From an uncultured Victivallis sp. (GTDB lineage Bacteria; Verrucomicrobiota; Lentisphaeria; Victivallales; Victivallaceae), in contig CALXOE010000008.1 of the NCBI GenBank assembly GCA_944389935.1, positions 20,371 to 84,370 of the forward strand: a DNA stretch of 64,000 bases, given 5' to 3'. Numbering within the stretch: position 1 is the first letter of the stretch; each line of letters opens with the position of its first letter. Of the stretch, positions 1 through 8,091 are shown one piece after another. The notes beneath the pieces are model-generated. The model searched no databases, was not told the DNA's origin, and saw only the letters and a list, made by a program, of their open reading frames with translations. Both the position numbers and the translations under genes were made by a program.

Positions 1-1772
1 TTCTTTGCGTTCAGGACATTGTGCGGAATATTCCGCATTTTAAGCATGCGCGAGAGAATTTCCGAATCCTCAACCGAGATCGTGCCTAACAGTACCGGCT
101 GCCCCTTTTCGTGACGTTCGATCACATCTTTCAGAATCGCGTTGTACTTCTCGCGTTTCGTCTTGAAAATCGAGTCGTTCTCATCCTTGCGGATGCAGGG
201 ACGGTTCGTCGGAACCACGATCACGTCAAGCTTGTAGATCTGATGAAACTCGTTTGCCTCAGTTTCCGCCGTACCGGTCATGCCGGCGAGTTTCTCGTAC
301 ATGCGGAAGTAATTCTGGATCGTGATCGTCGCCATGGTCTGGGTTTCCTGCTCAATCGGAACCCGCTCTTTCGCCTCGAGCGCCTGGTGCAGACCGTCCG
401 AGAAACGGCGGCCCGGCATGATGCGCCCCGTGTGTTCGTCGACGATCAGAACCTTGTTCTCCTGAACGACGTAGTTCACGTCTTTCTCGAAAAGGCAGTA
501 GGCTTTCAACAGCTGCGAAAGGTCGTGCAACCGCTCGCTCTTGGCGGCGAATTCACTCTGAAACGCCTCGCGTTTCGCGGTTTTCTCCGCTTCCGTGAGA
601 GCTTCGTCCCGGTCGATCGCCGCAAGTTCGCTCAACAGATCCGGCACGATGAACGCATTCGGATCGTTCGGGGAGATCGCCTTGCGCCCCTTGTCGGTCA
701 GATCGGCCTCATGAGTCTTCTCATCCATCGAGAAGTAGAGTTCGCCCTGAACCTCCTGCAGCAGTCCGCGGTTCGAGTCGCTGCGCACGCGCGTTTCGAG
801 CTTTTCCAGCTCTTTCAGAATCGCACCGTCCTCGAGCACGTGCAGCAGTTGTTTGTGAGTCGGCATGCCGAATTTCACCTGCAGCAGTTTCACGAGCGCG
901 TTTTCCCGGTCTTCCGCGGAGAGATTCTCCTGGGAAAGCGCGGCGCGAGCCTCGCGCACGAGCCGCGAACAGAGCATGTTCTGCTTGTTGTAGAGGTCCG
1001 AAACCAGCGGCTGCAACTCATCGAACTGGTGGGTCGACATCGGCACCGGGCCGGAGATGATCAGCGGCGTACGCGCTTCGTCGATGAGAATGCTGTCGAT
1101 CTCGTCGATGATCGCAAAGTAATGGTCCCGCTGCACAAGCTGGGCGGCTTCATTGGCCATGCCCATGTCACGCAGGTAGTCGAATCCGAATTCGCTGTTT
1201 GTGCCGTAGGTGATGTCGCAGGCGTACTGCTCGCGGCGGACATGCGGCGGCTGCTGATTCTGGAGACATCCGCAACTGATCCCGAGGAAGTTGTAGATGT
1301 TGCCCATCCAGTTGGAGTCGCGCAGCGCAAGATAGTCGTTCACGGTGACGAGCTGGCAGTTCTTCCCGGTCAGCGCGTTCAGGTAAAGCGGCATGGTCGC
1401 GACGAGAGTTTTGCCTTCGCCGGTGGCCATTTCGGCGATGTTGCCGCGGTGCAGCGCGATGCCGCCGAGGATCTGCACGTCGAACGGAACCATGTCCCAG
1501 ACCATCTTCTGACCGCAGACTTCGATCTCCTTGCCGACCAGACGGCGGCAGGCGTTCTTGACGGCGGCGAACGCTTCGCACATGATATCGTCGAGCGTCT
1601 CCCCGTTGGCCAGCCGCGCCTTGAATTCGTCGGTCTTGGCGCGGAGTTCCTCGTCAGTGAGCTTCTGGTATTCGACTTCGATCGCGTTGATCTTGCGGAC
1701 GAGCGGCGCCATCCGTTTGAGGTCGCGTTTCGATTTGGTGCCGAAAACGGCTTTCAGGATGGAAGTCAGCAT
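1..1772 (-). CDS. secA: Preprotein translocase ATPase SecA (3' end cut by window)
   Basis: The ATP-driven motor of the Sec pathway pushes unfolded preproteins through SecYEG. About 590 residues from the N-terminus are visible and the rest lies left of position 1. The Walker A motif GEGKT is at residues 118-122. The DEAD-type Walker B stretch DEIDSILIDEARTPLIIS starts at about 223. Further on are VDEHTGR, the MTGTA motif and the start of the second nucleotide-binding domain. The ATG at 1772 lies one base after the pyrE stop, so the two genes are probably cotranscribed. SecY is encoded about 35 kb away in this window. The identification is very secure; only the C-terminus is unseen. Confidence 0.97.
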   Translation of the reverse strand, partial: MLTSILKAVFGTKSKRDLKRMAPLVRKINAIEVEYQKLTDEELRAKTDEFKARLANGETLDDIMCEAFAAVKNACRRLVGKEIEVCGQKMVWDMVPFDVQILGGIALHRGNIAEMATGEGKTLVATMPLYLNALTGKNCQLVTVNDYLALRDSNWMGNIYNFLGISCGCLQNQQPPHVRREQYACDITYGTNSEFGFDYLRDMGMANEAAQLVQRDHYFAIIDEIDSILIDEARTPLIISGPVPMSTHQFDELQPLVSDLYNKQNMLCSRLVREARAALSQENLSAEDRENALVKLLQVKFGMPTHKQLLHVLEDGAILKELEKLETRVRSDSNRGLLQEVQGELYFSMDEKTHEADLTDKGRKAISPNDPNAFIVPDLLSELAAIDRDEALTEAEKTAKREAFQSEFAAKSERLHDLSQLLKAYCLFEKDVNYVVQENKVLIVDEHTGRIMPGRRFSDGLHQALEAKERVPIEQETQTMATITIQNYFRMYEKLAGMTGTAETEANEFHQIYKLDVIVVPTNRPCIRKDENDSIFKTKREKYNAILKDVIERHEKGQPVLLGTISVEDSEILSRMLKMRNIPHNVLNAK

Positions 1773-1773
1773 C

Positions 1774-2340
1774 TTATTTCGACCCCGGCCGATCGATCGG
1801 CATGTTGGTTTTGCACAGCGGGCACTCGGCCGGATCGAACGTCGGCAGCGAAAGTTTCAGCGCACTCTTGAAAGGAACGTCGAACTTCGCATCCCCACCG
1901 GAACGGTCGACGATGACCGCGATCCCGACCACATCGCCGCCGAGCCCCCGAACGAGATCGACGGTCTGCTGAACCCGGCCGCCTTTCGTGACCACATCTT
2001 CCGCAACGAGCACTTTTTCACCCGGCTTGATCGTGAATCCGCGTTTCAGCACGAGCTGCCCATCCTCCTTGTCCGCGAAGATCGCACGCACACCGAGCGC
2101 CCGCGCGATCTCCTGCCCGACAATGAGTCCGCCGACCGCGGGGGAGATGACCGTTTCGATCTTTTCGCCCCGGAACTGATCCGCGAGATAGCGGCAGACC
2201 GTTTCAGCCTTGTCCGGATACTGGAGCAGCAGCGCGGCCTGGAAGAAACGGTTGCTGTGCAATCCGCTGCGAAGCTGGAAGTGACCGGTGAGAAGTGCGC
2301 CGGAATCTTCCAGAATCTTGATGATTTCCTGTTCTGTCAT
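1774..2340 (-). CDS. pyrE: Orotate phosphoribosyltransferase
   Basis: PyrE transfers the phosphoribosyl group of PRPP to orotate to make OMP in pyrimidine synthesis. The 188-residue protein has the type I PRTase fold signature: a PRPP-binding motif LVAEDVVTKGGR at residues 111-122 and an upstream Lys/Arg-rich loop. The frame stays open upstream, but I chose the ATG at 2340 because GAGGG precedes it and the protein then begins MTEQEIIKIL, normal for the family. A short Cys-rich tail (CPLC) ends the protein, as I recall from some bacterial PyrE forms. It lies immediately upstream of secA. Confidence 0.93.
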   Translation of the reverse strand: MTEQEIIKILEDSGALLTGHFQLRSGLHSNRFFQAALLLQYPDKAETVCRYLADQFRGEKIETVISPAVGGLIVGQEIARALGVRAIFADKEDGQLVLKRGFTIKPGEKVLVAEDVVTKGGRVQQTVDLVRGLGGDVVGIAVIVDRSGGDAKFDVPFKSALKLSLPTFDPAECPLCKTNMPIDRPGSK

Positions 2341-2391
2341 GTTGAAAGTTCCCTCTGTTATCTTTAAAAACCGACAAACTCTTCCATATTC

Positions 2392-2417
2392 AAAAGCCGC
2401 ACATTCCCGCGTGCGGC
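2392..2417 (-). terminator. Possible intrinsic terminator downstream of the zinc-ribbon gene
   Basis: The arms GCCGCAC (2396-2402) and GTGCGGC (2411-2417) can form a 7-bp stem with an 8-base loop. On the minus strand four T residues follow it. It lies between the gene ending at 2533 and the pyrE start. The short T-run makes this tentative. Confidence 0.4.
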
Positions 2418-2532
2418 GCCGTTGCAAAAACAAACGCCGGCTCCAGAACCGCCGGGATCAACCCCCCCCGCCCGGAACTGCCGGCGCCCGGCGGCGCAAG
2501 TCCGCCCGCCCTCTCCTTGAAAGTGCTATTCT

Positions 2533-2925
2533 TCAGCGGAACGTATCCGGAGAAGCCGGTTCGACCCAGAGATGGAAATCCACTTTCCGATCGCCGACTT
2601 CAAGCGTAATCAAAGTGTTGAGACGTGTCAGCAGAAGCGCATACGGAATTCTCACTTCTCCTCCCGCGACGTTGACCGACACGTTGCTGTCACCGAGAAT
2701 ATCTTCCGCCTTGCGGATGGCAACCATGAGTTCGAGCATGCGTTCGAGTTTATCCCTGAGCCCCGCATCGAACGCATAGGGATGATGGCATTTCGGGCAG
2801 ACCGCCTGGAAATCCCGATTGACGATGTCCGCAAGGTTGAATTTGACAACGCCGTCGCAATCCGGTGCGAAACAGTGAAAATCGATCTGCGCCTTGGCGC
2901 CGAGCTGGCTGGCCGGTTTGGTCAT
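2533..2925 (-). CDS. Small zinc-ribbon-like hypothetical protein
   Basis: I do not recognise the 130-residue product as a named protein. Near the N-terminus it has two cysteine pairs, CFAPDC and CPKC followed by HH, spaced about 25 residues apart, which suggests a zinc-binding ribbon. The remainder mixes helix and strand, with the sequence LDKLERMLELMVAIRKAE-like in its middle. No signal peptide or membrane segment is seen. The frame is open further upstream, but GGAGGAG sits about 10 bases before the ATG at 2925, and that start gives MTKPASQLG. It follows the PTS IIA-like gene by 28 bases on the same strand, so the two probably share a transcript. Confidence 0.7.
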   Translation of the reverse strand: MTKPASQLGAKAQIDFHCFAPDCDGVVKFNLADIVNRDFQAVCPKCHHPYAFDAGLRDKLERMLELMVAIRKAEDILGDSNVSVNVAGGEVRIPYALLLTRLNTLITLEVGDRKVDFHLWVEPASPDTFR

Positions 2926-2953
2926 TTCTCGAAACTCCTCCCGAAATTCGGAT

Positions 2954-3418
2954 TTACTTCGCGTCGTCGCGGTGAATGAGGTCGAGGATCTGCGCCGGAT
3001 TTCCGGCCGCGTCAATCAGCTCCTGGATCAGCGAGGAGTTGCGCAGTTTCCGGGAAATGCTCCCGAGAAGCTGCAGGTAAGCCTCCTGATTCTCGTCCGG
3101 CGCGACCGTGAACACCACCACGCGAACCGGCTGATCATCCTGGCTCTGGTAATCCTCGATCGGATTTTCACAGACACCGACGATCACATACGGATGGTTG
3201 ATGTCATTGACCCGGATGTGCGGCAGTGCGAGCATCCCGCCCACGCCCGTGGTCATCATCTGCTCCCGTTTCCAGGTCAGACGGAAAATCACGTCCCGGT
3301 TCAGTTTGGTCAGATCCGCGGCGCGGGTAATCAGCTGGTCCATCACCTCGAGCTTATTCCGGCCGTCAAGGGACATCACTGAATCCTTGGTCACGTACTG
3401 AGTGAAATCATACTTCAT
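2954..3418 (-). CDS. PTS sugar transporter subunit IIA-like protein (PtsN/fructose type)
   Basis: This 154-residue protein is a stand-alone EIIA domain of the fructose/mannitol/PtsN family. The probable phosphorylated histidine is H67 in GMLALPHIR, and GG precedes it as in the family. The C-terminal LLGSISRKLRN helix is also typical. No EIIB, EIIC, HPr or EI genes are nearby, so a regulatory role like that of PtsN is more likely than sugar uptake. A GGAG ribosome binding site precedes the ATG. A good promoter lies 113-141 bases upstream. It is first in a two-gene unit with the zinc-ribbon protein. Confidence 0.85.
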   Translation of the reverse strand: MKYDFTQYVTKDSVMSLDGRNKLEVMDQLITRAADLTKLNRDVIFRLTWKREQMMTTGVGGMLALPHIRVNDINHPYVIVGVCENPIEDYQSQDDQPVRVVVFTVAPDENQEAYLQLLGSISRKLRNSSLIQELIDAAGNPAQILDLIHRDDAK

Positions 3419-3530
3419 TTTTTATCTCCGTAAACACACTTGCGGCCGATCCTGCCCCGGCCCCGGGACAAGGCTTCCGTTTCGCGCGGCCGACATTCCT
3501 TACCCGAATTCAAACGTCAATTTTTCCTTT

Positions 3531-3559
3531 AAGATATCCCCCCGTTTTCAATTTTGCAA
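3531..3559 (-). promoter_or_regulatory. Sigma-70 type promoter for the PTS IIA-like gene
   Basis: On the minus strand TTGCAA (3559-3554) is separated by 17 bases from TATCTT (3536-3531). It lies about 115 bases before the start codon of the IIA-like gene, in a region otherwise without genes. Confidence 0.55.
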
Positions 3560-3608
3560 CACGGTTTTGAACTTTTTCCATACGAAATACGCTATTTTTT
3601 ATGAAACC

Positions 3609-5642
3609 TCAGGAGGATTCTTCCGGAATCCTTCCGACGGCATTGAATCGCAGAATCAACAGCGTGATATCATCCGCCTGTTCGGCGCCGCCGGCGAACT
3701 GGTCGACCGTGCGCAGAAGATCCTCTCCGAGCGCCGCTGCCGAGGTGGCCGGACGGGTCGCGATCAGCCGCCGCAGCGTCTCGACTCCGAAGAGTTCGTT
3801 CGACCGGTTGGCTGCCTCCGTCACGCCATCCGTGTAGAGCACGACGCAGTCGCCCGCCTCGAGCCGGATGCTGTCGGAACTGTATTTCGCGTCCGGCACG
3901 ACTCCGAGTGCCGGGCCGTGCCGGCTGGTCAACAGCCCGGTCTGCCCGTCCCGCCGCCGCAGGCACGGCGGATTGTGTCCCGCATTCGTGTATTGAAACA
4001 CCCCCGAACGCAGGTCGAGGATGCCGAGAAAATAGGTGACGAACATCAATGTCTCATTGTTTCGGCTCAGAAGTTCGTTGATCCGGGTGACGAGCGCTCC
4101 GGGATCCTGGATTTTTTCGGCCTCGCCGCGCTGCAGCGTCTGGATCACCGCCATGAAGAGCGCAGCCGGAATCCCCTTGCCCGATACGTCCCCGACGATG
4201 AAGCAGTAACGACTGCCTCCGATCGGAAAGAAGTCGTACAGATCTCCGCCGACCTGCCGGGCCGGCCGCAGCGAGGCGTACAGCGAAAACTCCTCTGTGT
4301 CGGGCAGCGGCGGAACCATTTTCGGCAGAATTCCGAGCTGAATCTGCCGGGCGACTTCGAGTTCGCTCTCGATGCGCAGGCGGGCTTCCGTCGTGGTTTT
4401 CAACTCTTCGACATAGGCCTTGAGGGCCTCCTGCATCGAGCGGAATGCGCGCGTGAGTCGCCCGACCTGGTCGAGCCCTTTCGGTGCGGGCAGCGGAGTG
4501 TCGAAATCTCCCTCGCCGATCGACTGCGCCGCATCGGTGAGCTCCTCGAGCGGTCGCGATATGCGCCGCACAAGCATGCCGACCGAAAACAGGCAGAGCA
4601 GCACCCCCGCCGCGGCGAACGGAATGACCCGGCGCGTGAGTTCATGGAGCGGCGCGAGCAGCTTCGCTTCCGGATAGGCGACTCCGAGGCTCCAGCCCGG
4701 GGCGGCGACCGGCGCGTAAAAGATCCGCTCCATCCCCTCCTGCCGGTTGAAGACTCTCCCCCGCGTCCAGCCGGTTTTGCCTGCGAGCATGGCGTGACCG
4801 ATCATGCGGAGTTTTTCGGAGGCGTCCCGGGAGGGGAAGAGTTTCCGCTTGAGCAGATCCGCGTAGCTGAAAACCGTCGAATCGATGATGAGCGGCGCCT
4901 CCTGTCGAAGTTCTTCCGTTTCAAACGGATGCGTTTTGTTCTCCGGAAACGCGACGAAGCGGCCGAACCGCGAGAGCAGAAACTCCTGCCCGTATCCGTA
5001 AACGTCCGCTCCCGCCGCGAGGGTGCCGAGTCCTTCGAGCGAGAGATCGAAGCCGACGACCCCGATGAACTTTCCGGCTGCGTTCCGGATCGGTTGGGAG
5101 CGTGTGCTCATCTCGGTCCCGGTGAACGAGTCGAGATAGGGTTCGGTCCAGACTGCGTGATTGAGGAGTTGCGGAATCGTGAACCAGTCGAATTTGAAGT
5201 AGCGGTATTCGTTCCCTCCGATCTGGTTGACCGCGATTTCGCCGTTTTTGTCCACATAACCGTAGAGCATGAAGTATTCCCGGTCCGGGTCGCCGCCAAA
5301 GGGAACGTAGGCGACGCTGATTCCGCAGAGTGACGGCACCGTCTCCCGCAGTTGCGCGAGCGTCTCCCGGATCATCCGCTTTTGCGCTTCCAGACCGGGC
5401 TGGTTGACTTCGAGCGCGAGCGCGAGCTCCCGGGCGGCGGTTTCGATCGGCGGGAATGCGCTGTTGATCCGTTCTGCCGTGAGGTTCACCGCTGCCGTTG
5501 CGGTCAATCCGACCTCTTTGCTCAAAATCGCGTAGGTGCGCAGATAGACGAATCCGCCGATGCCGCCCCCCGCCGTCAGCAGAAACAGCAGCAGGACCGC
5601 ATTGATCCGGGTTGAAAAACTCCAGTCGCGGAAGCGTTTCAT
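3609..5642 (-). CDS. Membrane PP2C phosphatase with Cache sensor and HAMP (RsbU/SpoIIE family)
   Basis: This 677-residue signalling protein has a first membrane helix at about 14-34. A large extracytoplasmic Cache-type domain spans about 40-330 and contains FIGVVGFDLSL. A second membrane helix is at about 341-359, followed by HAMP at 360-412. A short coiled linker then leads to a SpoIIE/PP2C phosphatase domain at about 440-670. Metal-binding motifs GGDLYD (465-470) and GDVSGKG (484-490) are intact, so it should be an active serine phosphatase. In known systems such enzymes dephosphorylate an anti-anti-sigma factor, but no such partner is in this window. Its start overlaps the stop of the binding-protein gene by four bases, so the two are translationally coupled. 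Confidence 0.9.
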   Translation of the reverse strand: MKRFRDWSFSTRINAVLLLFLLTAGGGIGGFVYLRTYAILSKEVGLTATAAVNLTAERINSAFPPIETAARELALALEVNQPGLEAQKRMIRETLAQLRETVPSLCGISVAYVPFGGDPDREYFMLYGYVDKNGEIAVNQIGGNEYRYFKFDWFTIPQLLNHAVWTEPYLDSFTGTEMSTRSQPIRNAAGKFIGVVGFDLSLEGLGTLAAGADVYGYGQEFLLSRFGRFVAFPENKTHPFETEELRQEAPLIIDSTVFSYADLLKRKLFPSRDASEKLRMIGHAMLAGKTGWTRGRVFNRQEGMERIFYAPVAAPGWSLGVAYPEAKLLAPLHELTRRVIPFAAAGVLLCLFSVGMLVRRISRPLEELTDAAQSIGEGDFDTPLPAPKGLDQVGRLTRAFRSMQEALKAYVEELKTTTEARLRIESELEVARQIQLGILPKMVPPLPDTEEFSLYASLRPARQVGGDLYDFFPIGGSRYCFIVGDVSGKGIPAALFMAVIQTLQRGEAEKIQDPGALVTRINELLSRNNETLMFVTYFLGILDLRSGVFQYTNAGHNPPCLRRRDGQTGLLTSRHGPALGVVPDAKYSSDSIRLEAGDCVVLYTDGVTEAANRSNELFGVETLRRLIATRPATSAAALGEDLLRTVDQFAGGAEQADDITLLILRFNAVGRIPEESS

Positions 5643-6643
5643 TTTCCGCCTCCGGTCTTCGTCCCCGGGCAGAAACGGGAGTAATCGACGGCGGAGTCGA
5701 TGAGTTCGTACTTCCGGAAGACCTTGACCGCAAAATCGTAGTCTCCGCGCTGGAGTATTCCCGACTGCGGTCCCTCCAGGGCGAGGGAGCTGCCGTAGAG
5801 TTTGAACATCCAGAGCTGATGGGCCGGATCGAAACGGCTGTTGTCACGGTCGCAATATTTCCGGACATAAGCGAGCGCCTGTTCCGGATTGCGCAGCGCT
5901 TCGCGCCATCCCTCCAGAATCGCCTTGCCCAGAGCCGCCGACACTTCAGGGGCGGCTTTCTGGGTCGATTCGAGAGTGTAAAGGCCGTCTTCCGGGATAT
6001 TCATCCGGTTGTCGCGCAACCGGAAACAGACAAGTTCATCCGGTTCGTATCCTGCGGCGAGGAGCTGGTAGTATTCGTTATATTCCATGGCGCAGATCAC
6101 ATCGGCCGCCCCCCAGAGGAAGAGACCGATCCCGGTGTTCATCGGGATGATGCTGCCGTTGATCTTCCGTTCCCGCAGAAAAGCGAGCGGAACCGCGCCG
6201 AAGTCCACTTTCCAGACCGCGAAACGGCGCGGCTTGCCGGAGGGAGTGGGGCTGCTGAGGTCCGCAAGCGTCTCGATGCCGTTCCCCGCGGCGGTGATGA
6301 GCATGACCATCGACTCTTTTCCGAGCTGGCAGACATTCACGAGCGGGACTCCTTTTGAGCGTTCCACGAGCGCGGTCCCGAGCGAGGCGATGATGAAATC
6401 CGAGTGTTTCGAGGTGAGATAATCGACGATTGAAAGTTCGGCGGTCTTGTGGCGGATCTCCACGTCCAGCCCGTATTTCGCGAAGATTCCCGCCTCTTTC
6501 GCGTAATAGATTCCCGCGAACTGCGCCTGAGGCTGCCAGGTCATCGTGATGCTCACGGTGCGGTTTTCGGCAGCGGCTCCCGCCGCCGCAAAAAGCAGCG
6601 CAAGAACCGCCGGAAAAACACGTATGCCGCTGAACAGTTTCAT
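5639..6643 (-). CDS. NMT1/SsuA-type ABC transporter substrate-binding protein
   Basis: This 334-residue protein has a signal peptide (MKLFSGIRVFPAVLALLFAA, cleavage near AEN) and the opening SITMTWQPQAQFAGIYYAKE. That opening is typical of the NMT1/THI5-like solute-binding family, whose members bind thiamine precursors, sulfonates, nitrate and similar small molecules. The ligand cannot be read from sequence. No permease or ATPase is adjacent. Instead the gene overlaps the downstream Cache-HAMP-PP2C phosphatase gene by four bases, suggesting a sensory rather than transport role. A GGGAG ribosome binding site lies five bases from the ATG. Confidence 0.85.
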   Translation of the reverse strand: MKLFSGIRVFPAVLALLFAAAGAAAENRTVSITMTWQPQAQFAGIYYAKEAGIFAKYGLDVEIRHKTAELSIVDYLTSKHSDFIIASLGTALVERSKGVPLVNVCQLGKESMVMLITAAGNGIETLADLSSPTPSGKPRRFAVWKVDFGAVPLAFLRERKINGSIIPMNTGIGLFLWGAADVICAMEYNEYYQLLAAGYEPDELVCFRLRDNRMNIPEDGLYTLESTQKAAPEVSAALGKAILEGWREALRNPEQALAYVRKYCDRDNSRFDPAHQLWMFKLYGSSLALEGPQSGILQRGDYDFAVKVFRKYELIDSAVDYSRFCPGTKTGGGK

Positions 6644-6665
6644 CGAATCTCCCTGAATGAAACGG

Positions 6666-7295
6666 TTACTGGATCAGCACCCGACGGAATTCGCAGGATG
6701 CCCTCGAATCATCCGGGAAAATCTGCGGGGACATGGTTTTCAGTGTCTCCTCCCAAACGGAACCCGGGGCGGTGAACACCCAGATCGCCTCTGCTTTCCC
6801 GGGGGTCGTCTCCGGCAGGATCCGGGTCAGCCCGATGGGCAGCTTCCCATCCTCCGCAAGTTTCGGCAGATTAAGCGGATAAACGGCACGGAGCGTCTCC
6901 CCGGAGACGGAGAGCTTAACCAGCAGATGCCCCGGGACCATGGTCAGAGCCTCCGCAGCGGGCAACGTTTTCAGGGAGCGGATCATGCAGTCCGCATAGA
7001 GTTCGCCGTTCACCCTGAAGCACTGCGTGTAAAATGTGGAACGGTGAATGGTTTCCTCTCCCTCTTTTTCCGGGAACTGGGTGACTTTTGTCTCCCCGTT
7101 CTTTGCGATCTGAAGTTGCAGAAGATTGGTTTTCTGAGTTTTTCCTTGCAGTTTCTCGAGCCGCCAGAGTCCGACCAGCTCATCCGGGACGGGGATTTGA
7201 TTTTCCGGCGTATAGTACGGTTTCAGAGAGACGGACATACATCCTGAACAGCACAGAACCAGAAACAGCAGCGGCAAGCTCCGAAGAAATCTCAT
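6666..7295 (-). CDS. Predicted lipoprotein of unknown function
   Basis: This 209-residue protein has a lipoprotein signal: positive residues, a hydrophobic stretch, then CSGC with the lipidated Cys at 19. The mature part begins with SVSLKPYYTPEN and includes LVGLWRLEKL, which resembles the start of lipocalin-like or META-like small beta-barrel lipoproteins. I cannot assign a family. The gene has its own promoter (7328-7356) and lies 22 bases before the binding-protein gene, so the three-gene unit lipoprotein, binding protein and phosphatase is likely. It may be an accessory to that sensory module. Confidence 0.75.
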   Translation of the reverse strand: MRFLRSLPLLFLVLCCSGCMSVSLKPYYTPENQIPVPDELVGLWRLEKLQGKTQKTNLLQLQIAKNGETKVTQFPEKEGEETIHRSTFYTQCFRVNGELYADCMIRSLKTLPAAEALTMVPGHLLVKLSVSGETLRAVYPLNLPKLAEDGKLPIGLTRILPETTPGKAEAIWVFTAPGSVWEETLKTMSPQIFPDDSRASCEFRRVLIQ

Positions 7296-7327
7296 ACTTA
7301 CGCCTCCAGTGTTGAGTTTCCTTAATT

Positions 7328-7356
7328 AGTATAACACGTGCGCGGGATTCCTGCAA
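7328..7356 (-). promoter_or_regulatory. Promoter of the lipoprotein-binding protein-phosphatase unit
   Basis: TTGCAG (7356-7351) and TATACT (7333-7328) are separated by 17 bases on the minus strand. They lie about 33 bases before the lipoprotein start codon. The promoter is divergent from the rnf promoter. Confidence 0.7.
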
Positions 7357-7396
7357 GTCCGGGCGGCACAAAATGGGGAAACCTTCCGGAAATGTC

Positions 7397-7425
7397 TTGA
7401 CAAACCAACCGATCCGGTCTACATT
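7397..7425 (+). promoter_or_regulatory. Promoter of the rnf operon
   Basis: TTGACA (7397-7402) is followed after 17 bases by TACATT (7420-7425). The -35 box is a perfect consensus. It lies about 58 bases before the rnfA start. Confidence 0.75.
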
Positions 7426-7482
7426 AAATACACTGTTGTGTTTTCTCGAAAATGCACTTAGGAAAGGGAAGGCAAAAAGGGA

Positions 7483-8073
7483 ATGAAGTATCTGGAACTA
7501 ACCATCGGCGCGATCTTGGTCTACAATTTCGTGCTCTCGCGGTTCCTCGGGATCTGCCCGTTTCTCGGGGTATCCAAGCGGCTGGGAACCGCGCTTGGGA
7601 TGTCCGGCGCAGTCATCTTCGTGATGACGATCGCGTCGTTCATCACATCACTGGTCTACCGGCATCTGCTGCATTTCACGATCGGCGGGAAAGAGTATGA
7701 CCTCTCGTTTCTGCAGGTGCTGCTGTTCATCCTGATCATTGCGGGACTTGTGCAGCTCATCGAGATCATGCTTCAGAAGCTCAGCCCGAAACTTTATCAG
7801 GCGCTCGGCATCTATCTGCCGCTCATCACTACGAACTGCGCCGTTCTCGGTGCGGCGACGATCAATGCCGACAGCAACTTCACGGTGCTCGAGGCGACGA
7901 TTTTCGGTTTCTGCTCGGGGGTCGGATTCGCTTTGGCGCTGGTGCTCTTCTCGAGCCTGCGTGAGCGGCTCGACCTGGCCGAGGTTCCGAAACCGTTCCA
8001 GGGAACTCCGATCGCACTCATCACCGCCGGAATTCTGGCGATGGCGTTCGTCGGTTTTTCGGGACTCTGCTGA
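7483..8073 (+). CDS. rnfA: Ion-translocating Rnf complex subunit A
   Basis: This 196-residue integral membrane protein is one of the paired RnfA/RnfE subunits that form the ion path and share a membrane-embedded iron-sulfur centre. The opening MKYLELTIGAILVYNFVLSR and the following FLGICPFLGVSK, with its cysteine in the first half, are characteristic. A second conserved cysteine occurs in TTNCAVLGA. Hydrophobic helices fill nearly the whole length. A GGGAAGG-like ribosome binding site precedes the ATG. It is first in an A-B-C-D-G-E operon, the same order as rsx/rnf in gammaproteobacteria. Confidence 0.95.
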   Translation: MKYLELTIGAILVYNFVLSRFLGICPFLGVSKRLGTALGMSGAVIFVMTIASFITSLVYRHLLHFTIGGKEYDLSFLQVLLFILIIAGLVQLIEIMLQKLSPKLYQALGIYLPLITTNCAVLGAATINADSNFTVLEATIFGFCSGVGFALALVLFSSLRERLDLAEVPKPFQGTPIALITAGILAMAFVGFSGLC

Positions 8074-8091
8074 TACGGGGAGAGAGGAACG

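Noticed and set aside
111..1871. Plus-strand open frame opposite secA
   Set aside because: The minus strand encodes SecA with GEGKT and DEID motifs; the plus frame is a shadow.
2458..2505. Very G+C-rich inverted repeats between pyrE and the zinc-ribbon gene
   Set aside because: They lack a T-run and no clear stem stands out beyond the one listed at 2392-2417.
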